Shown here in pieces: positions 1 to 6,335 of a stretch of 7,362 bases of DNA (its first letter is position 1; each line of letters begins with the position of its first letter). Under the pieces are notes generated by a model, which was given only the letters and a program-made list of their open reading frames with translations, did no database searches and was not told the origin of the DNA. The DNA comes from Roseomonas sp. (GTDB taxonomy: Bacteria > Pseudomonadota > Alphaproteobacteria > Acetobacterales > Acetobacteraceae), in NCBI GenBank assembly GCA_020249415.1, contig JADCFR010000356.1:1-7362 (forward strand). The letters are read 5' to 3'. The translations under genes were made by a program, and so were the position numbers.

Positions 1-595
1 AAAGATTGGGCACCTCAAGAAACAATACGCCATCTTCGGCAAGCCAGGCATGAATGCGCCGCAGCGCCTGCCAGGGATCGGCCACATGTTCCAGCACATG
101 GTTCATGGTCACCAGATGAAGGCTTGCTTCAGCCGGCGCCGCCTGTTCGAAGCCGCCGGTTTGCATGGCAACGCCATAGCTCCGCCGCGCGAAATCCGCA
201 TAGGCTTCATTCGGTTCTATGCCGCGCGCGTCAAAGCCGCTGCGTGCCATGACATAGACGAATTCGCCCGAAGACGCGCCAATATCCAGAATGCGCGCGC
301 CACCATGCAGGAAGGGCATGAGTCTTCCGGCGCGTGACATGGCGCCGCGCAAGGCGCGCAGTGAATGCTTGCGCTTCGGCTCAAAGCCGCCCTTATACGC
401 CACGCGGTAATCCTTGGCGTAGAAAGCGGCGATTTCTGCAGCACTCGGCAGCGGATGATGGCTGACCAGGCCGCAGCCGCAGCAAACAGCCGTCGTCAGC
501 GGCTGATGCCCGCGGCCACGTGTTGCCAGTACCTCACGCTCCAAGCCGCTGCACAAGCCGCAAGGATCAGCCGAAAAACGCTGCCCGATCTGCAT
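1..595 (-). CDS. Class I SAM-dependent methyltransferase with N-terminal zinc-knuckle-like motif (C-terminus cut by window edge)
   Basis: Reading the minus strand from ATG at 595 gives 198 uninterrupted residues that leave the window at base 1. Near the N-terminus are two Cys pairs, C12-x2-C15 and C38-x2-C41 (CGLC and CCGC), which look like a zinc knuckle. A Rossmann-type SAM-binding domain follows: motif I ARILDIGASSGEF at about 100-112, the acidic ribose-binding residue E127 in RGIEPN, and the methyltransferase block MNHVLEHVADPW at about 164-175. This combination is known from Methyltransf_23-type enzymes, some of which modify sugars, lipids or quinone-like compounds. The substrate cannot be told here. 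The start is chosen because a perfect AAGGAGG lies 5 bases upstream. The gene is divergent from the response regulator, so it could share its control region. The methyltransferase fold is secure; zinc binding is inferred from the cysteines only. Confidence 0.88.
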   Translation of the reverse strand, partial: MQIGQRFSADPCGLCSGLEREVLATRGRGHQPLTTAVCCGCGLVSHHPLPSAAEIAAFYAKDYRVAYKGGFEPKRKHSLRALRGAMSRAGRLMPFLHGGARILDIGASSGEFVYVMARSGFDARGIEPNEAYADFARRSYGVAMQTGGFEQAAPAEASLHLVTMNHVLEHVADPWQALRRIHAWLAEDGVLFLEVPNL

Positions 596-600
596 GGACG

Positions 601-607
601 CCTCCTT
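601..607 (-). promoter_or_regulatory. Strong ribosome binding site of the methyltransferase gene
   Basis: The minus strand reads AAGGAGG here, 5 bases before the ATG at 595. It is the best Shine-Dalgarno match in the window, and it fixes the start of the edge-truncated methyltransferase. Confidence 0.8.
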
Positions 608-640
608 GACGGGGTCGGGTTAGCCTGGGCAGGGCTTCGG

Positions 641-674
641 CAGGCTGACGGGGCCTGTCAGCTTGATGTCAGCT
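641..674. promoter_or_regulatory. Candidate OmpR/PhoP-family operator: tandem direct repeat plus inverted third copy
   Basis: TGTCAGCT occurs at 656-663 and again at 667-674, identical over 8 bases with a 3-base gap and so an 11-bp period. OmpR/PhoP-family regulators bind as head-to-tail dimers to direct repeats of about this period. A third, inverted copy of the core (GCTGAC, 644-649) forms a 9-bp stem with one G-T pair between 641-649 and 657-665. A weak -10-like TATTTT lies at 684-689, so the repeat would overlap the -35 position of a promoter for the response regulator at 716. The same site lies 61 bases upstream of the divergent methyltransferase start. The repeat is seen directly; its function as an operator is inference. 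Confidence 0.4.
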
Positions 675-715
675 AACGGGGACTATTTTCTGGGCTGCAG
701 GAGAATCGGGCCGCG

Positions 716-1378
716 ATGCGGATTTTGGTGGTTGAAGATGAGCCAGGGATCGCGCGAGATGTGCTGGGCGCGCTGGCATCGGCCGGCTTCGCCGCGGAAC
801 ATGCCGCAGATGGCGACACCGCCTGGCAGCGTGGCGGCATTGAAGCCTTTGACGCTGCGGTGCTTGATCTTGGCCTGCCGCGCATGGATGGGCTTTCCCT
901 GATTCGTCGCTGGCGCGCGGAACGGGTGGCCTTTCCGATCCTGGTACTTTCCGCGCGCAGCGCCTGGACCACACGCGTGGAAGCGATAGATGCCGGCGCC
1001 GATGATTTCCTTATAAAACCCTTCGCCATGGAGGAGTTGCTGGCGCGGCTGCGCGCGATCCTGAGGCGCGCTGCCGGGCGCAGCCAAAATACCCTGGCAA
1101 TTGGGGATTTGCTGCTTGATCTGCGCGCAAGGCGGCTTTCACGCGCAGGGGTGCCGGTTGAATTGACCTTGCTGGAATTCCGGCTGCTTGCCTATTTGAT
1201 GCATCATGCCGGGCGCGCCATTCATCAGACCGAGCTTTCGGAACATCTCTATGCCGGTGAAGCGGATCGCGGCGATAATGCGATTGAAGCGCTGATGGCA
1301 CGCCTCAGGCGCAAGATCGGGCCGGATGCCATTCGCACCCGGCGCGGCCATGGCTATGTGATTGGCGGTGATGCGTGA
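716..1378 (+). CDS. OmpR/PhoP-family two-component response regulator
   Basis: This 220-residue protein is full length for the family. The N-terminal receiver domain (about 1-115) shows the acidic pocket E7/D8/E9, the phospho-acceptor D51 in VLDLGLPRMDG, the switch serine S79 in ILVLSAR, and the conserved lysine K101 in FLIKPF. A linker leads to a winged-helix DNA-binding domain (about 127-217) with the family pattern TLLEFRLLAYL, the recognition-helix segment DNAIEALMARLRRKIG, and the wing RTRRGHGYVI. Phosphorylation by the partner kinase should promote dimer binding to direct repeats. An AGGAGA at 699-704 precedes the ATG by 11 bases, slightly long. The stop codon overlaps the kinase start (GTGA), so the two are translationally coupled. 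The pair resembles PhoP/PhoQ more than OmpR/EnvZ, but the signal and regulon are unknown, so no symbol is given. Confidence 0.95.
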   Translation: MRILVVEDEPGIARDVLGALASAGFAAEHAADGDTAWQRGGIEAFDAAVLDLGLPRMDGLSLIRRWRAERVAFPILVLSARSAWTTRVEAIDAGADDFLIKPFAMEELLARLRAILRRAAGRSQNTLAIGDLLLDLRARRLSRAGVPVELTLLEFRLLAYLMHHAGRAIHQTELSEHLYAGEADRGDNAIEALMARLRRKIGPDAIRTRRGHGYVIGGDA

Positions 1379-2730
1379 CGAATTCCGTTCGCGCGCGTTT
1401 TGCCATTGTGGGTATTGCCACGGTGCTGATCGTGATCGGGGCGATCGGCATGGCGGTGCAGGGCATGTTCGAACGGCATAATGAGCGGGAAGTCTTGGCG
1501 GAATTGGATGCCGATTTGCGCTTCCTGGCGCGCAGCCTTGTGCTGGATAATGGTGTTGCGACGCTCGGTGTGCAGCCCTTGGCTGATCCGCGCTTTCAGG
1601 AGCCGCTTTCGGGGCTTTATTGGCAAGTCAGGAATGACCGCACCGGGGCGATATTGCGCTCCCCCTCGCTCGCTGGTGCCAGCTTCCCGCTCGAGCATGA
1701 TCGCCTGCCGCTTGGTGAGCGTCATCGCCATATCGTCTTCGGGCCTGAAGGCACCAAGCTGATCGTGCTTGAACGCCGGATCGAGGACCCGAGCGAGCCG
1801 GCAGCGCGCTATCGCGTGGCGGTGGCCGTGGACCGGAAGCTGCTGGAAGCGGCGAATCGTGCCTTCTTGCTTGATCTGCTGCCGCTGCTGGGGCTGATCG
1901 GTGCGGGCATGTTGCTTGCCTTTACCTTGCAGGGCGGCCTTGCATTGGGCCCGATCGCGCGCGCCAGACGCGCCTTGCAGGAATTGGCCGAAGGCAAGCG
2001 TGAGAGGATTGGTGAGGCGCTGCCAAGCGAATTGCAGGCATTGGCGACGCGCTTCGATGCACTATTGGATGAACAGCGCCGCGGCGCGCGATTGGCGCGG
2101 GAACGCACCGCCGATCTGGCGCATGGGCTGCGCACCGCGCTGGCCTTGCTGCATGCGCGCATCAGGGAATTGCGTGATCGTGGTGATGGTGAGATGGCGC
2201 AAGCGCTGAAAGCCATTTCCACCAGCATTGAACAGCGCATGGCCCGCGAATTGGCCCGCGCCTATATCGAAGGCCCGAAAGCCCATGGGGCACCGCTGGC
2301 GCTGCGCCCGGTCATTGAACGTGTCGCGCGCGCTTTTGCGCGCACCAGCCGTGGCGAAACCCTGACCTGGCAGCAGGATATCCCGCAGGACGTGACGGCG
2401 GAAATCGAAGAAGGCGATTTTGTCGAATTGCTGGGCGTGCTGCTTGATAATGCAACGAAATGGGCTTCCGGCAGGATCGCCATTGGCCTGCATCTGGCGC
2501 AAGGGATGCTGCGGCTTTCGGTGGAAGATGATGGGCCTGGCATTCCACCCCAGGATCGTCGCGCGGCCTTGATCCGCGGCGTGCAGCTCAATAGCGACAA
2601 GAGCGGCACAGGCCTTGGCCTTGCCGTGGCGCGCGACATCGCCCTTGCCTATGGCGGTGAGGTTGATTTGGCCGACAGCGCGCTTGGCGGGCTTTGTGTG
2701 GAGGTAGGGCTGCCGCTGCGCCGCACTTGA
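1375..2730 (+). CDS. Membrane sensor histidine kinase, PhoQ-like
   Basis: The 451-residue protein starts with GTG inside the regulator's stop codon. It has a membrane segment at about 9-28, a periplasmic sensing region of about 135 residues, a second membrane segment at about 164-187, then a HAMP-like linker (about 188-240). The dimerisation/phosphotransfer helix carries the predicted phospho-accepting H250 in DLAHGLRTALALL. The catalytic ATPase domain has the N box LLDNATKWA (N359), the G1 box VEDDGPGIP (383-391) and the G2 box GTGLGLA (411-417). The enzyme autophosphorylates on H250 and passes the phosphate to D51 of the upstream regulator. In most HisKA kinases the H-box reads H-E/G/S-L-R/K-T-P-L; here the proline is alanine (A255). 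The periplasmic region shows no motif I can name, so the signal is unknown. GTG is preferred over the ATG at 1371, which is in another frame. Confidence 0.94.
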   Translation: MTNSVRARFAIVGIATVLIVIGAIGMAVQGMFERHNEREVLAELDADLRFLARSLVLDNGVATLGVQPLADPRFQEPLSGLYWQVRNDRTGAILRSPSLAGASFPLEHDRLPLGERHRHIVFGPEGTKLIVLERRIEDPSEPAARYRVAVAVDRKLLEAANRAFLLDLLPLLGLIGAGMLLAFTLQGGLALGPIARARRALQELAEGKRERIGEALPSELQALATRFDALLDEQRRGARLARERTADLAHGLRTALALLHARIRELRDRGDGEMAQALKAISTSIEQRMARELARAYIEGPKAHGAPLALRPVIERVARAFARTSRGETLTWQQDIPQDVTAEIEEGDFVELLGVLLDNATKWASGRIAIGLHLAQGMLRLSVEDDGPGIPPQDRRAALIRGVQLNSDKSGTGLGLAVARDIALAYGGEVDLADSALGGLCVEVGLPLRRT

Positions 2731-2748
2731 GTTGAACCAGGTTCCGCG

Positions 2749-2768
2749 TCCGGCACGGATAAGCCGGA
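2749..2768. terminator. Small GC hairpin between convergent genes, possible bidirectional terminator
   Basis: TCCGGC (2749-2754) pairs with GCCGGA (2763-2768) around an 8-base loop. It lies 18 bases past the kinase stop and 6 bases past the antiporter stop on the other strand. There is no T-run on either side, so it would be a weak terminator. Its placement in the 44-bp gap between two converging genes is the main support. Confidence 0.35.
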
Positions 2769-2774
2769 ATAGGC

Positions 2775-4523
2775 TCAAGCCCCGCGCGCTGCGCTGCGCA
2801 ATTCCTCAGCAAAATCCGCACGTTTCTGGTGGATGGAGGCGATCACCCGCCCCATCGGCACGCCGAGCGATACCAGCGCCGCTTCCGATAATTGCAGGCT
2901 GGCTTCAATCGTCTCCGGCACGGTCTCATTCACGCCCTGCGCGTAAAGATGGCGCGCATGCGCGGCATCCCTTGCGCGGGAAATGATCGGTAGATCAGGC
3001 CGGAGTGAACGGATGGCGGCGATGATCTTGTCCATCTGTGGGGTGACGCTGATGGTAATGATGACACTCCGCGCCGCATCCAGCCCGCAAGCCTGCAAAA
3101 AGGCCGGGCGCGCGGCATCGCCGAAGAAGACATCCTCCCCGGCACGGCGCCCACGTGAAACCGTGGCAGGGTCACTATCCACCGCGATGTGGCTGAGCCC
3201 ATGCTGGCGCAGTAGCGCCGCCACGGTTTTGCCGACACGGCCATAGCCGATGATAATGGCGTGGCCTTGCTGCGCGCCGGGCAGGGCTTCCAGCGCAGGG
3301 TCCTTGGGGCGTGCTTCTTCCAGCAGGGGCGCCAAGCGCCTGGCCAGCGCCGAAAGCAAGGGCAGCATGGCCATGGTCAGGCTGATCGCGGCCAGGATGA
3401 AGCCGGCCAGGCTTGGTTCAATCAGCGCCAAGCCGGTCGCGAGCCCAATGCCGACAAAGGCAAATTCGCCGCCGGGACCAAGCAGCAGCGCCGATTCCAA
3501 AGCCGCTGCTGGCGTCAGCGCAAAATAGCGCGCCAGCCCATAGACAATCCCGGCCTTGAGCAGCACCAAGCCGAAGGCCAGCCCCAGCAGTAGCACCGGT
3601 TCCTTCGCCACTTCGCGGAAATCAATGCTCATGCCCACGCTGAAGAAGAAAATGCCGAGCAACAAGCCCTTGAAGGGTTCAATGGTCGCTTGCACCGCGC
3701 GGCGATATTCGGTCTCGGCCAGCAAAAGTCCGGCGACGAAGGCGCCAATCGCCATGGAAAGCCCGGCCTTGGCGGCCATGATGCCGGTCGCGACAATCAC
3801 AAACAGCACGGCGGCGATAAAGAGTTCCTCGGAACGCTGCCCACCCACCAGACGAAAGAGCGGGCGGAGCAGCACGCGCCCGACCAGCACAATCACCGCC
3901 AGCACCAGCAGCGCCTGCCCCAAGGCGCTGGCGATGCTGAGCAAAACAGAACCGCCGCCCTTGGCACCCAGAATGCCGATGAAGATCAGGATCGGCACCA
4001 CCGCCACATCCTGCGCCAGCAGCACGGAAAAACTGGCGCGGCCACCGCTGGTCAGCAGCCTTTCCTGCTGGGCCAATAATTCCAGCACAATCGCGGTCGA
4101 AGAAAGTGCGAGGCAAGCGGCGAGTACCGCGGCAATCTGTGGCGTCAGGCCAAAGGCCAGCCCAATCAGGCTGAGCGCCACAAAGCTGATGGCCATTTGC
4201 AGCCCACCCAGGCCCAGCACCAGCCGGCGCATCGCCTTCAGACGTTCAAAGGAAAGCTCCAGCCCAATCAGGAACAACAGAAACACCACGCCCAGCTCGG
4301 CAATCGCGGTCACACTTTTCGCGTCTATCACCGTGAACCAGTAAAGCAGCGGATAGTCCTTGATAAAGGACCCAAGTGCGAGCGGCCCGAGCACCGCCCC
4401 GGCACCCAGATAGCCAAGCACCGGGCTGACACCAGCGCGGCGCAATAAGGGCACGATCACGCCCGCCGTGCCGAGCACGACCAGCGCATCGCTATAGGCC
4501 TGGAAATTGATCGCCTCAGCCAC
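2775..4523 (-). CDS. KefB/KefC-type monovalent cation:proton antiporter (CPA2) with TrkA-N domain
   Basis: The 582-residue inner-membrane protein has about 12 hydrophobic segments between residues 10 and 400, then a cytoplasmic Rossmann domain. Family marks are GYLGAGAVLGP (37-47), the ion-site pair Q171-D172 in LLAQDVAVVP, the loop and helix EPFKGLLLG...SVGMSIDF (282-302), and GPGGEFAFV (349-357). The TrkA-N domain begins with the nucleotide-binding glycine motif IIGYGRVG at 424-431, followed by the acidic residue D449 in HIAVDSD. Such proteins exchange K+ or Na+ for H+. E. coli KefC is gated by glutathione through a HALESD loop before EPFKG; here the loop reads YRRAVQATIEPFKG, so that control is probably absent. 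The start is GTG, with AAGGG 7 bases upstream; I see no better ATG. No KefF/KefG-like partner is present. Ion preference cannot be judged from the sequence. Confidence 0.93.
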   Translation of the reverse strand: MAEAINFQAYSDALVVLGTAGVIVPLLRRAGVSPVLGYLGAGAVLGPLALGSFIKDYPLLYWFTVIDAKSVTAIAELGVVFLLFLIGLELSFERLKAMRRLVLGLGGLQMAISFVALSLIGLAFGLTPQIAAVLAACLALSSTAIVLELLAQQERLLTSGGRASFSVLLAQDVAVVPILIFIGILGAKGGGSVLLSIASALGQALLVLAVIVLVGRVLLRPLFRLVGGQRSEELFIAAVLFVIVATGIMAAKAGLSMAIGAFVAGLLLAETEYRRAVQATIEPFKGLLLGIFFFSVGMSIDFREVAKEPVLLLGLAFGLVLLKAGIVYGLARYFALTPAAALESALLLGPGGEFAFVGIGLATGLALIEPSLAGFILAAISLTMAMLPLLSALARRLAPLLEEARPKDPALEALPGAQQGHAIIIGYGRVGKTVAALLRQHGLSHIAVDSDPATVSRGRRAGEDVFFGDAARPAFLQACGLDAARSVIITISVTPQMDKIIAAIRSLRPDLPIISRARDAAHARHLYAQGVNETVPETIEASLQLSEAALVSLGVPMGRVIASIHQKRADFAEELRSAARGA

Positions 4524-4608
4524 CCCGGCACCCTTGTTCTTTCGCTACCCCGCCCATCTAGAAGCGGGAGATGGTCATTTTGGGGCAGGAAAGGACCCGC
4601 AGCGGCAA

Positions 4609-4959
4609 TTATACCAGCAACGCCTTGGTATAGCGTGCGGGTTCGAAACCGATCACGAGAAGATTGCCCCGGGTCAGCACAGGCCGCCTGATCATGCTGG
4701 GTTCGGCCAGCATCAGTTCTATCGCGCGGGCCTCATCCAAATCCTGCTTGCGTGCATCCGGAAGTTTGCGAAAGCTGGTACCATGGCGGTTCAGCAAGGT
4801 TTCCCAACCGGCACGGCGGACCCAGGCCTGAAGGGTCTCTGCTTCGATGCCGGAAACCTTATAGTCATGGAAATCATGGGCGATGCCATTCACGTCGAGC
4901 CAATTGCGGGCCTTTTTGATGGTATCGCAATTCCGGATGCCATGAATAATGACGCGCAT
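4609..4959 (-). CDS. ArsC/Spx-family thioredoxin-fold protein, YffB-like
   Basis: The 116-residue cytoplasmic protein has the expected length for YffB-type members of the ArsC superfamily. The signature NCDTIKKARNWL at 10-21 carries the only cysteine, C11, at the N-cap of helix 1. The family continues with FHDYKVSG (30-37), the helix-turn W-E-T-L-L-N (52-57), and the anion-site block SMIRRPVL (88-95). With one cysteine and no CxxC it is not a typical Spx redox switch, and true arsenate reduction is doubtful. YffB-like proteins are thought to act as glutathione-dependent thiol reductases, but the substrate is unknown. AAGGG at 4969-4973 lies 9 bases before ATG. The next gene, the antiporter, starts 85 bases downstream on the same strand and could be co-transcribed. 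Confidence 0.9.
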   Translation of the reverse strand: MRVIIHGIRNCDTIKKARNWLDVNGIAHDFHDYKVSGIEAETLQAWVRRAGWETLLNRHGTSFRKLPDARKQDLDEARAIELMLAEPSMIRRPVLTRGNLLVIGFEPARYTKALLV

Positions 4960-5088
4960 TGCGTGAAGCCCTTTTTCTTACGGCCTATTCCGATTGGCCA
5001 TTGGCACATCCCCGATCGCCAAATGAACGCACTTCTTGGTGCGCTTCACGCTGATCTTTCCCGCCCCCGGCATGCCCCCGCGCACCCC

Positions 5089-5120
5089 AAAAAAACAATG
5101 CGCGGCGGGCCGATCCGCGC
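5089..5120 (-). terminator. Rho-independent terminator after the small exported-protein gene
   Basis: On the minus strand GCGCGG (5120-5115) pairs with CCGCGC (5105-5100) around a 9-base loop. ATTG and then a run of seven T (5095-5089) follow. It lies about 50 bases past the stop at 5171 and 130 bases before the ArsC-like start. It would separate the two genes unless the overlapping hairpin at 5110-5149 forms instead. Confidence 0.6.
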
Positions 5121-5149
5121 TGCTGGCGGGAACCAACAGCAGCGATCGG
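5110..5149 (-). promoter_or_regulatory. Larger hairpin that competes with the terminator
   Basis: On the minus strand CCGATC plus GCTGCTG (5149-5137) pairs with CAGCAGC (5125-5119) and GATCGG (5115-5110). This gives 13 pairs with a 3-base bulge (5118-5116) and an 11-base loop. Its 3' arm includes all of 5115-5120, the first arm of the terminator, so the two structures cannot coexist. The pairing is seen directly. Whether this is real attenuation or a compound terminator is open. Confidence 0.35.
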
Positions 5150-5170
5150 ACCAGAAGCTCATGGACGCTT

Positions 5171-5422
5171 CTAGCCAGCAGCGGCGCCACCGTTACGTGG
5201 TGCGCGGTTGCGCTGGGCCTTATTGGCGCTGCTGCGATGATGCCGATTGGCCTTCTGGCCCTGAGACGCGCTGCGGCTGCGCGTGGATTGGCTGCGCTGC
5301 GTGGTGCCATTGGTCGCTTCCGTGCCATCCGCGGCACGGCGCGGCGCCGCATCAGCCGGTACCGTGCTGGTTGCGACAATCAGACCACCAAGAGCGGCCA
5401 GAAACAAAACTTTCTTCATCAT
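5171..5422 (-). CDS. Small exported basic protein of unknown function
   Basis: I do not recognise a family. The 83-residue product starts MMKKVLFLAALGG, a basic n-region and hydrophobic core, and has an ADA-A cleavage site near residue 25: a clear Sec signal peptide. The mature part of about 58 residues has no cysteine and is low in complexity. It is rich in Arg, Ser, Gln, Asn, His and Ala, strongly basic, and probably disordered. The gene is supported by AAAGG at 5430-5434, 7 bases before the ATG, and by a terminator downstream. A longer reading frame on the same strand (4978-5379) lacks the signal peptide and a good ribosome site and is likely a shadow. The protein presumably sits in the periplasm or outside the cell. 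It might bind acidic polymers, but that is speculation. A start at the second ATG (5419) is equally possible. Confidence 0.7.
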   Translation of the reverse strand: MMKKVLFLAALGGLIVATSTVPADAAPRRAADGTEATNGTTQRSQSTRSRSASQGQKANRHHRSSANKAQRNRAPRNGGAAAG

Positions 5423-5435
5423 GGATCAACCTTTA

Positions 5436-5453
5436 TGAGCGAATCGGCGCTCA
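5436..5453 (-). promoter_or_regulatory. Short hairpin just upstream of the small exported-protein ribosome site
   Basis: TGAGCG and CGCTCA form a 6-bp perfect inverted repeat with a 6-base spacer, ending two bases before the AAAGG ribosome site. It contains a GAATC sequence, a possible CcrM (GANTC) methylation site. It could be an operator or a 5' UTR stem. No convincing -35/-10 pair was found in the 136-bp gap between pyrE and this gene. Confidence 0.25.
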
Positions 5454-5558
5454 GCCTAGCACGAAACATCCGGAAGCCGCCCAGGCAAATCGCCGCATTG
5501 CATCGCTGCCGGTCACACTCGATGATGAATTTTTCTTAATAATCCGAGAGCAGCGGGC

Positions 5559-6281
5559 TTATTCGCCAGTCGCGCGCGCCTTGGCTTCCTCGGCGCTGCC
5601 AATCCCGCCATTGGCCTTCGACCATTGCACCGGGTCTTCCAGGAATTTCCGCACTTCCTTGAGCGCGCCTTCGCTGAAATAGGGGCGCTCACGGCAGACC
5701 TCCAGCACATCCCACCAGGTGCAAAGATGATGCAGATTGAGGCCCATACCCTTCATGGTTTCAAAGGAACCGGGGAAGACGCCGTAATAGAAAACCACGA
5801 AGGTATGATCGCAAATCGCGCCAGCATCGCGCAAGGCATTGGCGAAACGGATTTTGGAGGCGCCATCGGTGGTCAAATCTTCCACCAGCAGCGTGCGCTG
5901 GCCGACCGGTACCTCGCCTTCAATCAGCGCATTGCGGCCAAAACCCTTCGGCTTCTTCCGCACATAGGCCATGGGCGCCAGCATGCGATCCGCGATCCAG
6001 GCGCCGAAGGGAATCCCCGCTGTTTCTCCACCCACCACGACATCAATCGATTCATAGCCGACATGTCGGCCAATCTTTTCCACGCCCAGATCGCAAATCC
6101 GGTTGCGTGCCCGCGGGAAGGAGATGATCTTGCGGCAATCAATATAGACGGGGCTCTTCCAGCCGCTGGTAAAGGTGTAGGGCTCTTCCGGGCGGAAATT
6201 CACCGCCTTGATTTCAAGCAGGATACGCGCGGTGGTGAGCGCTGCGTCGCGGTCCCAATCGGAGGCATGAAGGGCGGGCAT
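5559..6281 (-). CDS. pyrE: Orotate phosphoribosyltransferase
   Basis: This 240-residue cytoplasmic enzyme joins orotate to PRPP to give orotidine 5'-monophosphate, the fifth step of de novo pyrimidine synthesis. Marks are [15 protein letters not shown] (37-51), [17 protein letters not shown] (81-97), the catalytic-loop segment [17 protein letters not shown] (106-122), and the PRPP-binding motif [14 protein letters not shown] (130-143). The last differs from the commoner TTGGS ending but keeps the acidic pair E134/D135. Helices toward the C-terminus ([12 protein letters not shown], about 185-196) resemble alphaproteobacterial relatives. The start at 6281 is chosen because GAGGA lies 9 bases upstream. 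The frame stays open to 6428, but the extra residues are low-complexity and would overlap the divergent gene. The start lies 54 bases from that gene, so the two promoters must overlap or be very compact. Confidence 0.95.
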   Translation of the reverse strand: MPALHASDWDRDAALTTARILLEIKAVNFRPEEPYTFTSGWKSPVYIDCRKIISFPRARNRICDLGVEKIGRHVGYESIDVVVGGETAGIPFGAWIADRMLAPMAYVRKKPKGFGRNALIEGEVPVGQRTLLVEDLTTDGASKIRFANALRDAGAICDHTFVVFYYGVFPGSFETMKGMGLNLHHLCTWWDVLEVCRERPYFSEGALKEVRKFLEDPVQWSKANGGIGSAEEAKARATGE

Positions 6282-6290
6282 GGATAGGGC

Positions 6291-6295
6291 TCCTC
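6291..6295 (-). promoter_or_regulatory. Ribosome binding site that sets the pyrE start
   Basis: The minus strand reads GAGGA here within AGAGAGGAG, 9 bases before the ATG at 6281. It supports the 240-residue PyrE over the longer 289-residue reading. Confidence 0.65.
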
Positions 6296-6335
6296 TCTTT
6301 CCGGGCTTTGGTAATGCGCTGGGGCGGCGGCGTCC

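Noticed and set aside
2062..2778. A 238-codon minus-strand frame opposite the histidine kinase
   Set aside because: It is antisense to a kinase with intact H, N, G1 and G2 motifs and shows no domain of its own.
3556..4344. A 262-codon plus-strand frame rich in Ser, Thr and Lys
   Set aside because: It is fully antisense to the membrane domain of the Kef-type antiporter; its composition is what reversed hydrophobic codons give.
4549..4568. CCCGC/GCGGG inverted repeat between the ArsC-like and antiporter genes
   Set aside because: It has only 5 pairs with a 10-base spacer and no T-run on either strand; such repeats are expected by chance at this GC content.
4978..5379. A 133-codon minus-strand frame overlapping the small exported protein
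   Set aside because: It is Arg-rich without a domain, signal peptide or good ribosome site. The overlapping frame with a signal peptide is more credible. Only its last 31 codons are discussed, as a possible leader.
5519..5543. AT-rich patch after pyrE as a possible terminator or promoter
   Set aside because: No stem precedes the A/T runs on the minus strand, and no spaced -35/-10 pair could be made out.
4507..5682. A 391-codon open frame on the plus strand
   Set aside because: It runs antisense across the ArsC-like gene, the small exported gene and the end of pyrE, all better supported. It has no recognisable domain, and GC-rich DNA yields such shadows.
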